A stretch of 34,789 bases of DNA from Candidatus Aminicenantota bacterium (GCA_014727835.1 WJMT01000095.1:1-34789); one strand, 5' to 3'. Counted from the first letter of the stretch, positions 8,062 through 16,476 are shown. A program made the numbers and translations. The notes: generated by a model not told the origin, from the sequence alone.

Positions 8062-8315
8062 CCTGGACTATTCACGAGTCAAGATTACTGCAGATGCGAG
8101 GCACAGGGCATGAAGTCGTGGTCCTTCACTGCGAATGCCCTGTAACAAAGCAGATGCAGTGAGATAGACTCGCCTTAAGCGTAAAAAAATGGCGATTGAG
8201 ATTGAAAACAAGAAAAAAGGAAAACATTCAAAGAAAACTTTTAAAAAAAATCTTGTATATCGATAGATAGAAAATGATAATAGTGTCATCGCCATTTTTT
8301 TATGAATAGGTCAGG
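8062..8315 (+). mobile_element. Dispersed MITE-like element, copy B
   Basis: A 254-bp element with terminal inverted repeats CCTGGACTATTCA (8062-8074) and TGAATAGGTCAGG (8303-8315), 11 of 13 matching. The left half is palindromic: CGAGTC (8075-8080) with GACTCG (8167-8172), CAGGGCAT (8104-8111) with ATGCCCTG (8135-8142), and CACTGC (8127-8132) with GCAGTG (8156-8161). The right half is A-rich and lies between perfect 15-bp inverted arms (8182-8196 and 8288-8302). With the preceding fragment it forms a tandem arrangement. The junction is itself a near-perfect hairpin at 8045-8074 (TGAATAG/CTATTCA and CCAGG/CCTGG around AAAA). No coding capacity was found. Confidence 0.62.
8253..8281 (+). promoter_or_regulatory. 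Element-borne promoter candidate for the NUDIX gene
   Basis: TTGTAT (8253-8258) and GATAAT (8276-8281) are separated by exactly 17 bases within the right half of element B. Transcription would start near 8288, about 30 bases before the NUDIX start codon. The same two boxes and spacing recur in the fragments at 7966-7994 and, on the minus strand, at 34125-34153. Confidence 0.45.
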
Positions 8316-8317
8316 AA

Positions 8318-8749
8318 ATGAATGATTACAGAAATCCCATACCCACAGTGGATATCATCATAGAGATCCAAAAAAACAAGAAACAAGGCATTGTGCTGAT
8401 CCAGCGAAAAAATCCTCCCTATGGCTGGGCCATTCCCGGAGGTTTTGTGGACTATGGGGAATCTCTGGAAGAGGCGGCCCAGCGGGAAGCCAAAGAAGAG
8501 ACCTCTCTGGATGTGACCCTTCAATACCAGATGCACACGTATTCAGACCCTCGAAGAGATCCCCGGATGCACACAATCACAACCGTATATGTGGCATCTG
8601 CTCAAGGGACTCCTCATGCCAGGGATGATGCCAAGGATATCGGCATTTTCACCCAAGATAAAATCGACTTTCCGCTGGCGTTTGATCACAAACAGATCCT
8701 CTCTCATTATTTCAAACAAAAAAAAGAGTCATCTGACAAAAAGAGTTGA
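8318..8749 (+). CDS. NUDIX hydrolase (ADP-ribose pyrophosphatase-like)
   Basis: A 143-residue single-domain NUDIX protein. The box spans residues 42-64 (GFVDYGE, then REAKEETSL). It fits GX5EX7REUXEEXGU except that the final Gly is Ser63; the metal-binding Arg-Glu and Glu-Glu residues are intact. The following segment, [17 protein letters not shown], resembles NUDIX enzymes acting on ADP-ribose and the related NrtR sensor domains. It should hydrolyse a nucleoside diphosphate linked to another group, as housekeeping in the cytosol; the exact substrate is unknown. The start codon is two bases after the end of repeat element B, whose terminal AGG is the nearest ribosome-site-like sequence. It is probably co-transcribed with the small gene three bases downstream. 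Confidence 0.85.
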   Translation: MNDYRNPIPTVDIIIEIQKNKKQGIVLIQRKNPPYGWAIPGGFVDYGESLEEAAQREAKEETSLDVTLQYQMHTYSDPRRDPRMHTITTVYVASAQGTPHARDDAKDIGIFTQDKIDFPLAFDHKQILSHYFKQKKESSDKKS

Positions 8750-8752
8750 AAC

Positions 8753-9001
8753 ATGAATAAAAAACCAACGAAGAAATTCCGGGACATCAATCTGGTCAAA
8801 GTCAAAACAATTCAGGGGCCTGTGGAAGCCGAGGTCATTAAGAGCTATCTCCAGAGCTATGGGATTGAGACTGTTTTGAAAGGCCTGGTGGTTCAATCCG
8901 TTCACGCCTTTTCTGCTGACGGGCTCGGAAAAATCACAGTGATGGTGGATGAAAAAGACTTTAAGAAGGCAAAATCCCTGCTCCAAGAAAGAGAAACTTA
9001 A
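8753..9001 (+). CDS. DUF2007 small protein
   Basis: An 82-residue protein matching DUF2007: an N-terminal strand (INLVKVKTI), a helix that begins GPVEAEVIKSYLQSYGIE, then LGKITVMVDEKDFKKAKSLL. The fold is ferredoxin-like, related to putative signal-transducing PII-like proteins, and members are often cytosolic and encoded beside unrelated genes. It starts three bases after the NUDIX stop codon, which implies one transcript. After it, 9002-9065 holds only a weak palindrome (ACTC..GAGT) and a T-rich stretch that may end this transcript before the dcw promoter. Confidence 0.72.
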   Translation: MNKKPTKKFRDINLVKVKTIQGPVEAEVIKSYLQSYGIETVLKGLVVQSVHAFSADGLGKITVMVDEKDFKKAKSLLQERET

Positions 9002-9065
9002 GCTCAGAGCACAAGCCCTACTCGAATTTGAGTCATAAAAAGGTTGAATTTTTTCCCTTTTTTCC

Positions 9066-9094
9066 TTGACATTACCCTGATTCTGGATTATATT
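9066..9094 (+). promoter_or_regulatory. Main dcw operon promoter
   Basis: A perfect -35 box, TTGACA (9066-9071), and a -10 box, TATATT (9089-9094), are separated by exactly 17 bases. Transcription should begin near 9101, giving a leader of only about 22 bases before the mraZ start and placing the start site just upstream of the MraZ boxes. Confidence 0.8.
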
Positions 9095-9103
9095 CTAGAA
9101 AAA

Positions 9104-9129
9104 CGGGACAAAACGGGACAAATTGGGAA
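9104..9129 (+). promoter_or_regulatory. Triple MraZ-box operator
   Basis: Three direct repeats, CGGGA, CGGGA and TGGGA, have their GGGA cores at 9105, 9115 and 9125, exactly 10 bases apart. MraZ is known to bind tandem TGGGN repeats at that spacing, so this is the expected autoregulatory site. It lies downstream of the -10 box, and its third repeat overlaps the mraZ TTG start codon. Confidence 0.8.
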
Positions 9130-9590
9130 ATTATTTAATAGGAAGTTACACGGCGCGCTTTGATAAAAGCGGACGAATCAAGATTCCTGCAAAATTTCAG
9201 GAAGCCATCATTGAAAAATATGGAAATGAAGTCTTTATCACTTCCCTGACCGATCAATCTGTCCAAATCTATCCCCTTTCCCGATGGGAAAAATTGACAG
9301 GACTCGCTGACAAAGGGCTCTTGCAGTTAAAACCCCAAGTCAGAAGTTTCATGCTTCGAGTCAATGTCAAAGGTTCCTATTACGAAATCGATTCTAAAGG
9401 AAGAGTTCTCATCAGTCAAGCCCTTAGAGAAAAAGCTGATCTGGGAACTGAAGTGGAAGTGGTCGGGATGAATGATTACCTGGAGATCTGGAACAAAGAT
9501 ATCCTGGAGGGCGTGATCGAGCAAAACCCATTAACAGACGAAGACTTCAACCAAATCTCGGAACTCAAATCTAAGGAAGACCAAGAATGA
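9123..9590 (+). CDS. mraZ: Transcriptional regulator MraZ
   Basis: A 155-residue MraZ with two AbrB-like (SpoVT) half-domains, each carrying the DxxxR signature: DKSGR near residue 14 and DSKGR near residue 90. It is a DNA-binding repressor of its own operon. The start is TTG at 9123; a TAG in frame at 9096 and the absence of any ATG force this choice, and the usual MraZ N-terminus then fits. The only ribosome-site-like sequence is the GGGAC of the second MraZ box, so bound MraZ and the ribosome would share sequence at the DNA and RNA level respectively. The stop overlaps rsmH by four bases (ATGA). Confidence 0.92.
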   Translation: MGNYLIGSYTARFDKSGRIKIPAKFQEAIIEKYGNEVFITSLTDQSVQIYPLSRWEKLTGLADKGLLQLKPQVRSFMLRVNVKGSYYEIDSKGRVLISQALREKADLGTEVEVVGMNDYLEIWNKDILEGVIEQNPLTDEDFNQISELKSKEDQE

Positions 9591-10483
9591 GCCGCTCTGC
9601 TCATACTCCGGTTCTCCCCGATGAGGTGATGTCTTATCTGGACATCCAGAGAAAAGGAGTGTATCTGGACTGCACCCTGGGACTGGGTGGGCATTCAGCA
9701 GAGATCCTCAAACGAAACAAAGAAGCCCGGATCATTGGGTTTGATATTGATGAGAAATCCTTGATGGAGGCCAAAAAGAATCTCCAGCCATACGCGGACC
9801 GGGTAACCCTCTACCATTCCGATTACAGGTATATCCCTGAATTGAAATTAGACTTTCCTTCTGTTCGCGGAGTCCTGCTGGACCTGGGCCTTTCCTCCTT
9901 CCAGCTGGATGATGCCCAAAGAGGATTCAGTTTCAACAAAAAAGGCCCTCTGGATATGCGCATGGACCATCGCAACAAGACCACTGCCTCAAAAATCCTG
10001 AATAAGAGCTCGGAAAAAAAGCTGGCCCAGATCTTCAGGGAATACGGAGAGCTGAGGCAGGCAAAAATCCTGGCTAAAGAAATCTATTCCAGACGAAAAA
10101 ACAATCCCATCAACACCACAGAGCAGCTCCTTCAATTGACTGAAGACCTCTGCCGGTGGAGACCCCAAAAAGGAAAAACTCATCCAGCCGCCCGGGTCTT
10201 TCAGGCTCTTCGAATTGAAGTGAACCAGGAATTGAAAAATCTGGACACTTTTCTGGAAAAAATCATCAAACTCACACCCCCTCATACCCGGACTGGTGTC
10301 ATCTCTTTTCATTCCCTGGAAGACCGGATCGTGAAACACACCATGAAAAAGTTAGCTTCCTCCAACAAAGGTTCCCCATTGATCACCCTCCTCACCAAAA
10401 AACCCGTCACTCCCTCAAAAAATGAGATCCAGGAGAATTTCAGGTCCAGGTCAGCCAAATTAAGGGTATCAAGGAACCTCTGA
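9587..10483 (+). CDS. rsmH: 16S rRNA C1402 N4-methyltransferase RsmH
   Basis: 298 residues, the usual size. It methylates the N4 of cytidine 1402 in 16S rRNA using S-adenosylmethionine. The SAM-binding motif is YLDCTLGLGGHSAEIL (about 26-41). Family signatures are LLDLGLSSFQLDD, RGFSF, GPLDMRMD and, near the C-terminus, ISFHSLEDRIVK. It overlaps mraZ by four bases, and its TGA shares a base with the ftsL ATG. It is the usual second gene of the dcw cluster, formerly called mraW. Confidence 0.96.
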   Translation: MSRSAHTPVLPDEVMSYLDIQRKGVYLDCTLGLGGHSAEILKRNKEARIIGFDIDEKSLMEAKKNLQPYADRVTLYHSDYRYIPELKLDFPSVRGVLLDLGLSSFQLDDAQRGFSFNKKGPLDMRMDHRNKTTASKILNKSSEKKLAQIFREYGELRQAKILAKEIYSRRKNNPINTTEQLLQLTEDLCRWRPQKGKTHPAARVFQALRIEVNQELKNLDTFLEKIIKLTPPHTRTGVISFHSLEDRIVKHTMKKLASSNKGSPLITLLTKKPVTPSKNEIQENFRSRSAKLRVSRNL

Positions 10484-10785
10484 TGGTACGAAAAAAGCTG
10501 AAAAGAGAAACAGTCCTCCGGTCAGTCCTGATTGCGTTTATGACCATCCTGATATTAACTTTTTACATCTGGCGTCAGGCTGAATCCGTCAAAATGGGCT
10601 ATTCTATCAGGGATCTGGAAGAAAAAGTGGCCCGTCTGGAAAAAGAAGTGGAAACCCTTGAAGCAAAAAAGACCTCTCTTTTGTCTCTAGACCGGGTCGA
10701 ACAAAGAGCCAAACAAAATTTAGGTCTGAGAGAACCTAAAGAAGAGCAGTTGATATATAAAGAATTTGGAGATTCCGAGTACTGA
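10483..10785 (+). CDS. ftsL: Cell division protein FtsL-like
   Basis: A 100-residue bitopic protein with a basic cytosolic N-terminus, one membrane segment (about 12-30) and a periplasmic heptad-rich coiled coil (about 40-68, IRDLEEKVARLEKEVETLEAKK). The end is RVEQRAKQNLGLREPKEEQLIY, the pattern that FtsL shares with FtsB/DivIC. Its position between rsmH and ftsI argues for FtsL. With FtsQ and FtsB it would link the divisome to septal synthesis. It starts within the stop region of rsmH (TGATG). Confidence 0.85.
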   Translation: MVRKKLKRETVLRSVLIAFMTILILTFYIWRQAESVKMGYSIRDLEEKVARLEKEVETLEAKKTSLLSLDRVEQRAKQNLGLREPKEEQLIYKEFGDSEY

Positions 10786-10790
10786 AAACA

Positions 10791-12542
10791 ATGAGTGCTG
10801 ATGCGACCAAAAAAACCAGAAGAAGAACCCTTTTCATGGTCTTTTTGTCCCTTATCTGGAGCACATTGGTTGTTCTCCGTTTGGTCCAAATTCAGGTCAT
10901 CCAGCATAAAGATTTCAAACAGCAGGTGCAAAGACAAAACCAGAACAAAGATGATATTTTACCCAAGAGAGGAACCATTTTTGACCGAAACGGCAACAGA
11001 TTGGCCTGCAGCATTCCCAGAGCCACTGTGGTGTACTCCACAGTGGAAGATGAGCCATTGGATGTGCAGTTCAGACGCATCAACCAGCTGAAAAGAATAC
11101 TCGGAATTTCTTCAAAAAAAGTCAGGTCCATCAAGTCACAGATAAGGGAGGATGATCCACACATTGTATTGAAACGAAAGATCGAGCCTGAAAAAGAAGC
11201 CTTGTTGAACGATTTAAGTCTCAAAGGCGTGCATATGCGGGAAGAAAGCAAGCGCTTTTACCCCCATAATGACCTGGCATCCCATGTGATCGGAAGAGTC
11301 GACTTTTATGAAAAAGGCATCAACGGAGTGGAGCTCAAGTTCAACTCCCTGCTGAGGGGAGAAAAAGGGGTTATGCTCAATTACAGGGATGCCCGGAGAA
11401 AAGAATACAGCTTCCAAGTTTTAAAGCCTGCCCAGCCCGGCAATGACTTGGTCCTCAGCATTGACGAGACCGTCCAGTATATTGCGTCCAAAAACCTAGA
11501 AAAAGCAGTTCAAAAAGCCCGTGCTGCCTGGGGGACCATCATTGTGTCCCATCCCCGATCCGGAGAGATTTTGGCCATGTCCAGCTGCCCTGAATCCGAC
11601 CTGAACCAGAAGCTGACAGACCTGCGGCTCCTCAACATGAACAAAGCCATCCATCATATGTTTGATCCCGGCTCCACCTTTAAGATCATTACCTTTACTG
11701 CAGCGATCGACTCCCATCGGATCCCCTATTCACAGACTTTTGACTGCAGTAAAGGATACATCCGGGTGGTCAACAAGACCTTTCATGACCACCACAAATT
11801 CGAACAGCTCTCATTCCCAGAGGTCATCATTCATTCCTCCAATGTGGGAACCATAAAAATCAGCCAACAGGTGGGAGAAGAACTCCTGTATGAAAAAATC
11901 AAATCATTCGGGTTTGGGGAAAAAACCGGAATCGAGCTTCCGGCAGAACAGAGCGGGATCGCTCATCCCATCCGGAATTGGAGCCGGCTGTCCCTGGCAT
12001 CTCTTTCCATTGGGTATGAAATCTCTGTCACTGCACTTCAGCTTCTCAGTTCTCTGAACATCATTGCCAATCAGGGTGCGCAAATCCCTTTCACTATTCT
12101 GAAAAAAAGCAGCCGGACATCCCTCAAACCAGACGAGGAGGAAAACATCCCCCGGCAGGTCATCTCAAAAAGCACGGCTCTTCAAATAAAGGACATGCTG
12201 AAACGAGTGGTGACAGAAGGAACCGGCCAAACTGCTCAAGTCAAGGGATATCAAGCAGCAGGAAAAACAGGGACCGCCCAAAAAATCGATCCTCAAACCG
12301 GAGGATACACTTCCCGGGCCCACACTTCAGTGTTTATGGGATTTGTCCCTGCTGACGATCCGGTCATCTCCATTATTGTGGTGGTGGACGACCCCAAAGG
12401 CCTGTATTATGGAAGCCAGGTCGCTGCCCCCGTATTCAAGGAAACGGCTCTGAAAGTGCTTCGTTATTTGGGGATACCCCCTGATGATGAACCTGAAAAG
12501 CCCATCATCGCAGCCCAAAAAACAAATTCAAACAGAACATGA
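10791..12542 (+). CDS. ftsI: Septal peptidoglycan transpeptidase FtsI (PBP3)
   Basis: A 583-residue class B penicillin-binding protein. The membrane anchor spans about residues 13-33. A PBP dimer/pedestal domain follows (PKRGTIFDRNGNRLA near 58-72). The transpeptidase motifs are complete: SxxK as S295-TF-K298, SxN as S349-S-N351, and KTG at 492-494. It cross-links septal peptidoglycan together with the FtsW polymerase encoded downstream. There is no PASTA domain, and the C-terminus is a short polar tail. It overlaps murE by four bases (ATGA). Confidence 0.95.
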   Translation: MSADATKKTRRRTLFMVFLSLIWSTLVVLRLVQIQVIQHKDFKQQVQRQNQNKDDILPKRGTIFDRNGNRLACSIPRATVVYSTVEDEPLDVQFRRINQLKRILGISSKKVRSIKSQIREDDPHIVLKRKIEPEKEALLNDLSLKGVHMREESKRFYPHNDLASHVIGRVDFYEKGINGVELKFNSLLRGEKGVMLNYRDARRKEYSFQVLKPAQPGNDLVLSIDETVQYIASKNLEKAVQKARAAWGTIIVSHPRSGEILAMSSCPESDLNQKLTDLRLLNMNKAIHHMFDPGSTFKIITFTAAIDSHRIPYSQTFDCSKGYIRVVNKTFHDHHKFEQLSFPEVIIHSSNVGTIKISQQVGEELLYEKIKSFGFGEKTGIELPAEQSGIAHPIRNWSRLSLASLSIGYEISVTALQLLSSLNIIANQGAQIPFTILKKSSRTSLKPDEEENIPRQVISKSTALQIKDMLKRVVTEGTGQTAQVKGYQAAGKTGTAQKIDPQTGGYTSRAHTSVFMGFVPADDPVISIIVVVDDPKGLYYGSQVAAPVFKETALKVLRYLGIPPDDEPEKPIIAAQKTNSNRT

Positions 12543-14002
12543 ACATCAAAGACATCACAAAAAATGTTTCCGGCCTCAAAATCAGCGGACCTTTGGAACA
12601 GGAAGTCACGGGAATTGCTTACTCATCCCAGAAAGTCAAGCCCGGCTTTTTGTTCGCTGCCCTAAAGGGAGAAAAGAGTGATGGGCTTGACTTTGTTCCC
12701 GAAGCCCTTGAAAAAGGAGCTTCGGCCGTTCTGTGCCGGAAAGAAAAACCAGAAGGATTCTCAAAGGTATGGATTCAAGCCCAGGATGCCCGGCTTGCTC
12801 TGGCTCTCATTTCCGCTGAATACTATGGTCAGCCGTCAAAAAAGCTGACCCTCATCGGCATCACAGGGACCAAAGGAAAGACCACAGCCACTTACGCACT
12901 GGAACAGATGCTGATCCAAGCCGGCTTCTCACCCGGCGTCATTGGAAGCATCTCTTACAGAGGCCCGCAATTCAATAGTTCAGCTCAAAGGACCACCCCG
13001 GAAGCTCCGGACACAGATGCCCTGCTTCAAAAAATGCTGGAACAGGGAGCCACTCACTGTGTGATGGAAGTCTCTTCTCATTCCATTGAGCTGAAACGAA
13101 TAAACGGAATTGATTTCGATGTGACCGCTTTCACCAATCTCAGCGGAGAGCATCTGGATTTTCACAAAACACTTGGCAGCTACTTTCAAGCCAAGAAAAA
13201 ACTGTTTATCACAGCCAAAAGCAGCCGGCCTGTCATCAACACTGATTCAGAGTGGGGACAGAAGCTGGCTTCCGAACTTCCCCAGAAATGTCTGACCTTT
13301 GGTATCCTCACACAGGCAGATGTGTTCGCCAGTCATTACAAATTCAGCCCTGATGGACTCACCGCACACATCCGGTCTCCCAGCGGAGCCATGGATTTGA
13401 CCTCGCCTTTGTTAGGGAAGCCCAACCTTTACAACATCCTCACAGCAGCTTCCTGTGCTTTAGCTTTGAACATTCCCCTTCCTGCCATCCAGAAAGGAGC
13501 GGCCTCTTTGGAAGGAGTGCCGGGACGGTTTGAGAGAGTTGCAAACGACTTGGGGCTCCATGTGTTTGTCGACTATGCTCATACAGATGAAGCATTGAAA
13601 AATCTTCTTGAAACAGCCAGGGAGATCCATGCGCAAAGGATCATCCTTGTATTTGGTGCCGGAGGAGATCGGGACCAGTCCAAAAGGCCCCGAATGGGAG
13701 AGGTGGCTGGCACTTTGGCGGACTGGACCATCATCACTTCAGACAATCCCCGGTCTGAAGATCCTCTGGATATCATTGCCGATATTGAGAAAGGCATTAA
13801 AAAATCAGGGAGTGCCCAATATGAGATCGAACCAGACCGGAAAAAAGCCATCCAAAAAGCTCTTTCTTCAGCTCAATGCGGGGATACAGTGCTCATCGCT
13901 GGAAAAGGGCATGAGAAATATCAGGTCATCAAGGACCGCATTATCCCTTTTGATGATGTAGACGCTGCAAAGGAAGCGGAAAAAGAAATAAGGACCCATT
14001 GA
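12539..14002 (+). CDS. murE: UDP-MurNAc-tripeptide synthetase MurE (meso-DAP type)
   Basis: A 487-residue Mur ligase that adds the third stem-peptide residue with ATP. The nucleotide loop is GTKGKTT (110-116). The YFQAKKKLF segment contains the lysine region that is carbamylated in the family. DNPR at 402-405 is the signature of meso-diaminopimelate-adding enzymes, where lysine-adding ones have a different tetrapeptide. The stem peptide of this organism should therefore be the Gram-negative A1-gamma type. The start overlaps ftsI by four bases. Confidence 0.95.
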   Translation: MNIKDITKNVSGLKISGPLEQEVTGIAYSSQKVKPGFLFAALKGEKSDGLDFVPEALEKGASAVLCRKEKPEGFSKVWIQAQDARLALALISAEYYGQPSKKLTLIGITGTKGKTTATYALEQMLIQAGFSPGVIGSISYRGPQFNSSAQRTTPEAPDTDALLQKMLEQGATHCVMEVSSHSIELKRINGIDFDVTAFTNLSGEHLDFHKTLGSYFQAKKKLFITAKSSRPVINTDSEWGQKLASELPQKCLTFGILTQADVFASHYKFSPDGLTAHIRSPSGAMDLTSPLLGKPNLYNILTAASCALALNIPLPAIQKGAASLEGVPGRFERVANDLGLHVFVDYAHTDEALKNLLETAREIHAQRIILVFGAGGDRDQSKRPRMGEVAGTLADWTIITSDNPRSEDPLDIIADIEKGIKKSGSAQYEIEPDRKKAIQKALSSAQCGDTVLIAGKGHEKYQVIKDRIIPFDDVDAAKEAEKEIRTH

Positions 14003-14003
14003 A

Positions 14004-15386
14004 ATGGCGAAATTAAAGTTAAGTGAAATCGCGGAGAAGATGAACGGAACCATTCTGCAGGGAGACGCCTCCTCTGTTTTCAGCAACTTCAGCATTGACT
14101 CCAGGGGAATTTCCAAAGGGAGCCTGTTTTTTGCCCTTCAAGATAAAAGAGACGGACACAAATTCATCCCTGATGCAGTGAGAAATGGAGCCAAAGGAGT
14201 GGTGGTGTCCAAAAAAGTCCCGCTTGTTGATGAACACACCGCTTATATTCAAGTAGACCACACTCTCAAAGCCCTCCAAAGACTCAGCTGTCAAGTCTTT
14301 ATCCAGCATCCTGTGAAAGTGATCGGGATCACAGGAAGCACAGGAAAGACCACCACCAAAGAGTTCACCGCAGCTCTTGTCAGCAAAAAACTCAATGTCC
14401 TAAAGAGCCAGGGCAATTACAACAATCACATCGGGCTGCCTCTTTCTCTTTTAAAGCTGAACAAAAAGCACCAAGCTGCAGTGCTGGAATACGGAATGAG
14501 CAGCCCGGGAGAGATCACAGACCTCACCCGGATCGCATCTCCGGATATTGCTGTGATCTGCAATGTCCATCCGGTGCACATGGAATTTTTTAAAAACATC
14601 CAGGAAATCGCAGAGGCCAAAAAAGAAATCTTAGATGGAATGAAGCCTGGAGGAACCGCTGTGCTGAACGGAGACCAGCCTCTGGTCTTAGGAATGCTCA
14701 AGGATTTAAAGAAAAGACCGGTGCTGTTTGGGCTCACAGAAAAATGCGATGTGAGAGCCCGAAACATCCATATCCATTCTTTGGAAAAAATGTCCTTTGA
14801 TCTCTCTTATAAAAGAAACATAGCCAAAACTTCGATTCCGTTCTCCAACAGGGCCTATCTTTACAATTTTCTGGCCGCTGCAGGGGTCGCATCCCTGCTG
14901 TCAGTCCCGTTTAAAAATGTTTTGAAAACAGGGAGGCGGCTCAAACCCTTTCAAAACAGAGGAGAAGTGCTCCACCTAGATGACAACATTTCTGTGATCA
15001 ATGACTCTTACAATTCCAATCCCGCAGCATTGGAAGAAGCCCTGAAAAGTCTCTCCGCACAAAAAGGAGGGCGAAAAATCGCTGTGTTGGGAGATATGCT
15101 GGAACTGGGAGACCAGCAAAAAGACTATCATTGGGCTTCGGGAAAATCTGTCAAAGACCATAATATCGATATTTTGATAACCGTCGGTCCTTTGGCCAAG
15201 CACATTGCACAAGGCGCCTCTGAAGCAGGCATGCCGTCTGATGCCATCATTTCCTTTGAAAACTCTGAGCAGGCTGCTCAGGAGGCCCCGCATCTGCTGG
15301 AAAAGGATGATTTTGTTCTGGTCAAAGGGTCCAGAGGCATACATACCGAAAAAATCGTGGACAAATTAAAAAAAAGAGGAAAATAA
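14004..15386 (+). CDS. murF: UDP-MurNAc-tripeptide:D-Ala-D-Ala ligase MurF
   Basis: A 460-residue Mur ligase that completes the UDP-MurNAc-pentapeptide by attaching D-Ala-D-Ala in the cytosol. The ATP loop is GSTGKTT (111-117). NYNNHIGLPLSLL and the INDSYNSNPAALEEAL segment are characteristic of MurF. It starts one base after the murE stop. The ddl gene that makes its D-Ala-D-Ala substrate is not in this cluster. Confidence 0.95.
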   Translation: MAKLKLSEIAEKMNGTILQGDASSVFSNFSIDSRGISKGSLFFALQDKRDGHKFIPDAVRNGAKGVVVSKKVPLVDEHTAYIQVDHTLKALQRLSCQVFIQHPVKVIGITGSTGKTTTKEFTAALVSKKLNVLKSQGNYNNHIGLPLSLLKLNKKHQAAVLEYGMSSPGEITDLTRIASPDIAVICNVHPVHMEFFKNIQEIAEAKKEILDGMKPGGTAVLNGDQPLVLGMLKDLKKRPVLFGLTEKCDVRARNIHIHSLEKMSFDLSYKRNIAKTSIPFSNRAYLYNFLAAAGVASLLSVPFKNVLKTGRRLKPFQNRGEVLHLDDNISVINDSYNSNPAALEEALKSLSAQKGGRKIAVLGDMLELGDQQKDYHWASGKSVKDHNIDILITVGPLAKHIAQGASEAGMPSDAIISFENSEQAAQEAPHLLEKDDFVLVKGSRGIHTEKIVDKLKKRGK

Positions 15387-15387
15387 A

Positions 15388-16476
15388 GTGCTCTATATCA
15401 TTCTTGTTCCGCTTAAAAAATATTTTATATTTTTCAATGTGTTTCGGTACATCACAGTCAGGACAGCCCTAGGCGGAATCACAGCACTTCTCATCACCAT
15501 GGTTCTGGGGCCCTGGTTGATCAAATATCTCAGAAAACATCAATTCGGAGAGTCTATCAGGGAGGAAGGGCCCAAGACCCACATTACTAAAAAAGGCACT
15601 CCTGCCATGGGCGGAATTTTGATCATCGGAGCCACGGCTGTGTCCACACTTTTATGGGGGGATCTGAGCAATCTGTATCTGTGGCTGGCCATGGCCACCA
15701 TGGTGCTGTTCGGCGCTCTCGGGCTGTTGGATGATTACCTTCAGATCCGAAAAAACAAGCCCAAAGGACTGATCGCTAAGTACAAAATCATTTTCCAGAT
15801 TTTGTTTGCAGCAGGAATTGCCCTGGTGCTCTTTACCATGGGGCTTCAGGGAGATTTCAATCTGCATCTCACTGTACCCTTTTTCAAAAAATGGACTCCA
15901 TATCTGGGTCTGTTTTACATTCCCTGGATCATGTTCATCATGGTGAGTTCGTCCAATGCTGTGAACCTGGCAGATGGACTGGACGGCCTGGCCATAGGGC
16001 TGACTCTGATCAGCGCTTCTTCGTTTACAGCTCTCTCCTACATCGCAGGACATGCTCTCTGGTCCCAGTATTTGAATATCCTTCCGGTCACTCCGGCCTC
16101 AGAACTCACCATACTCCTAGGTTCTCTCTCCGGCGCATGTCTGGGATTTTTATGGTACAACTGCCACCCGGCTGAAATATTCATGGGCGATGTGGGTTCT
16201 CTGTCTCTGGGAGCCACCATAGGAGTGGTGGCCATTATGATCAAGCAGGAGTTTCTTCTCTTTATGGTGGCCGGAGTTTTTGTGATGGAAGCTCTCTCTG
16301 TGGTGATACAGGTGGGCTACTTTAAAATGACAGGAGGAAAAAGAGTCTTTAAGATGACTCCTCTGCACCATCATTTTGAGCTTATCGGATGGTCTGAACA
16401 AAAAATTGTCGTCAGGTTCTGGATTGCAGGAATCATCTTCGCGCTCTTCAGCCTGACCACATTGAAACTCAGATGA
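15388..16476 (+). CDS. mraY: Phospho-MurNAc-pentapeptide transferase MraY
   Basis: A 362-residue polytopic enzyme with about ten membrane segments. It transfers phospho-MurNAc-pentapeptide to undecaprenyl phosphate to give lipid I. Key residues are visible: Asp115-Asp116 in LLDDY, the NAVNLADGLDG loop (190-200, with Asp196 and Asp199), MGDVGSLSLG, and the PLHHHFE motif. The start is GTG at 15388 with GAGGA seven bases upstream, one base after the murF stop. Confidence 0.95.
   Translation: MLYIILVPLKKYFIFFNVFRYITVRTALGGITALLITMVLGPWLIKYLRKHQFGESIREEGPKTHITKKGTPAMGGILIIGATAVSTLLWGDLSNLYLWLAMATMVLFGALGLLDDYLQIRKNKPKGLIAKYKIIFQILFAAGIALVLFTMGLQGDFNLHLTVPFFKKWTPYLGLFYIPWIMFIMVSSSNAVNLADGLDGLAIGLTLISASSFTALSYIAGHALWSQYLNILPVTPASELTILLGSLSGACLGFLWYNCHPAEIFMGDVGSLSLGATIGVVAIMIKQEFLLFMVAGVFVMEALSVVIQVGYFKMTGGKRVFKMTPLHHHFELIGWSEQKIVVRFWIAGIIFALFSLTTLKLR

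Noticed and set aside
5577-8315. CRISPR array
   Set aside because: The repeats are two long, imperfect elements about 2.2 kb apart, not short regular repeats with unique spacers, and there are no cas genes.
9020-9058. ACTC/GAGT palindrome followed by T-rich sequence as a terminator of the NUDIX operon
   Set aside because: The stem is too short and the T run starts too far away to support a separate call; it is mentioned only in the neighbouring gene entry.
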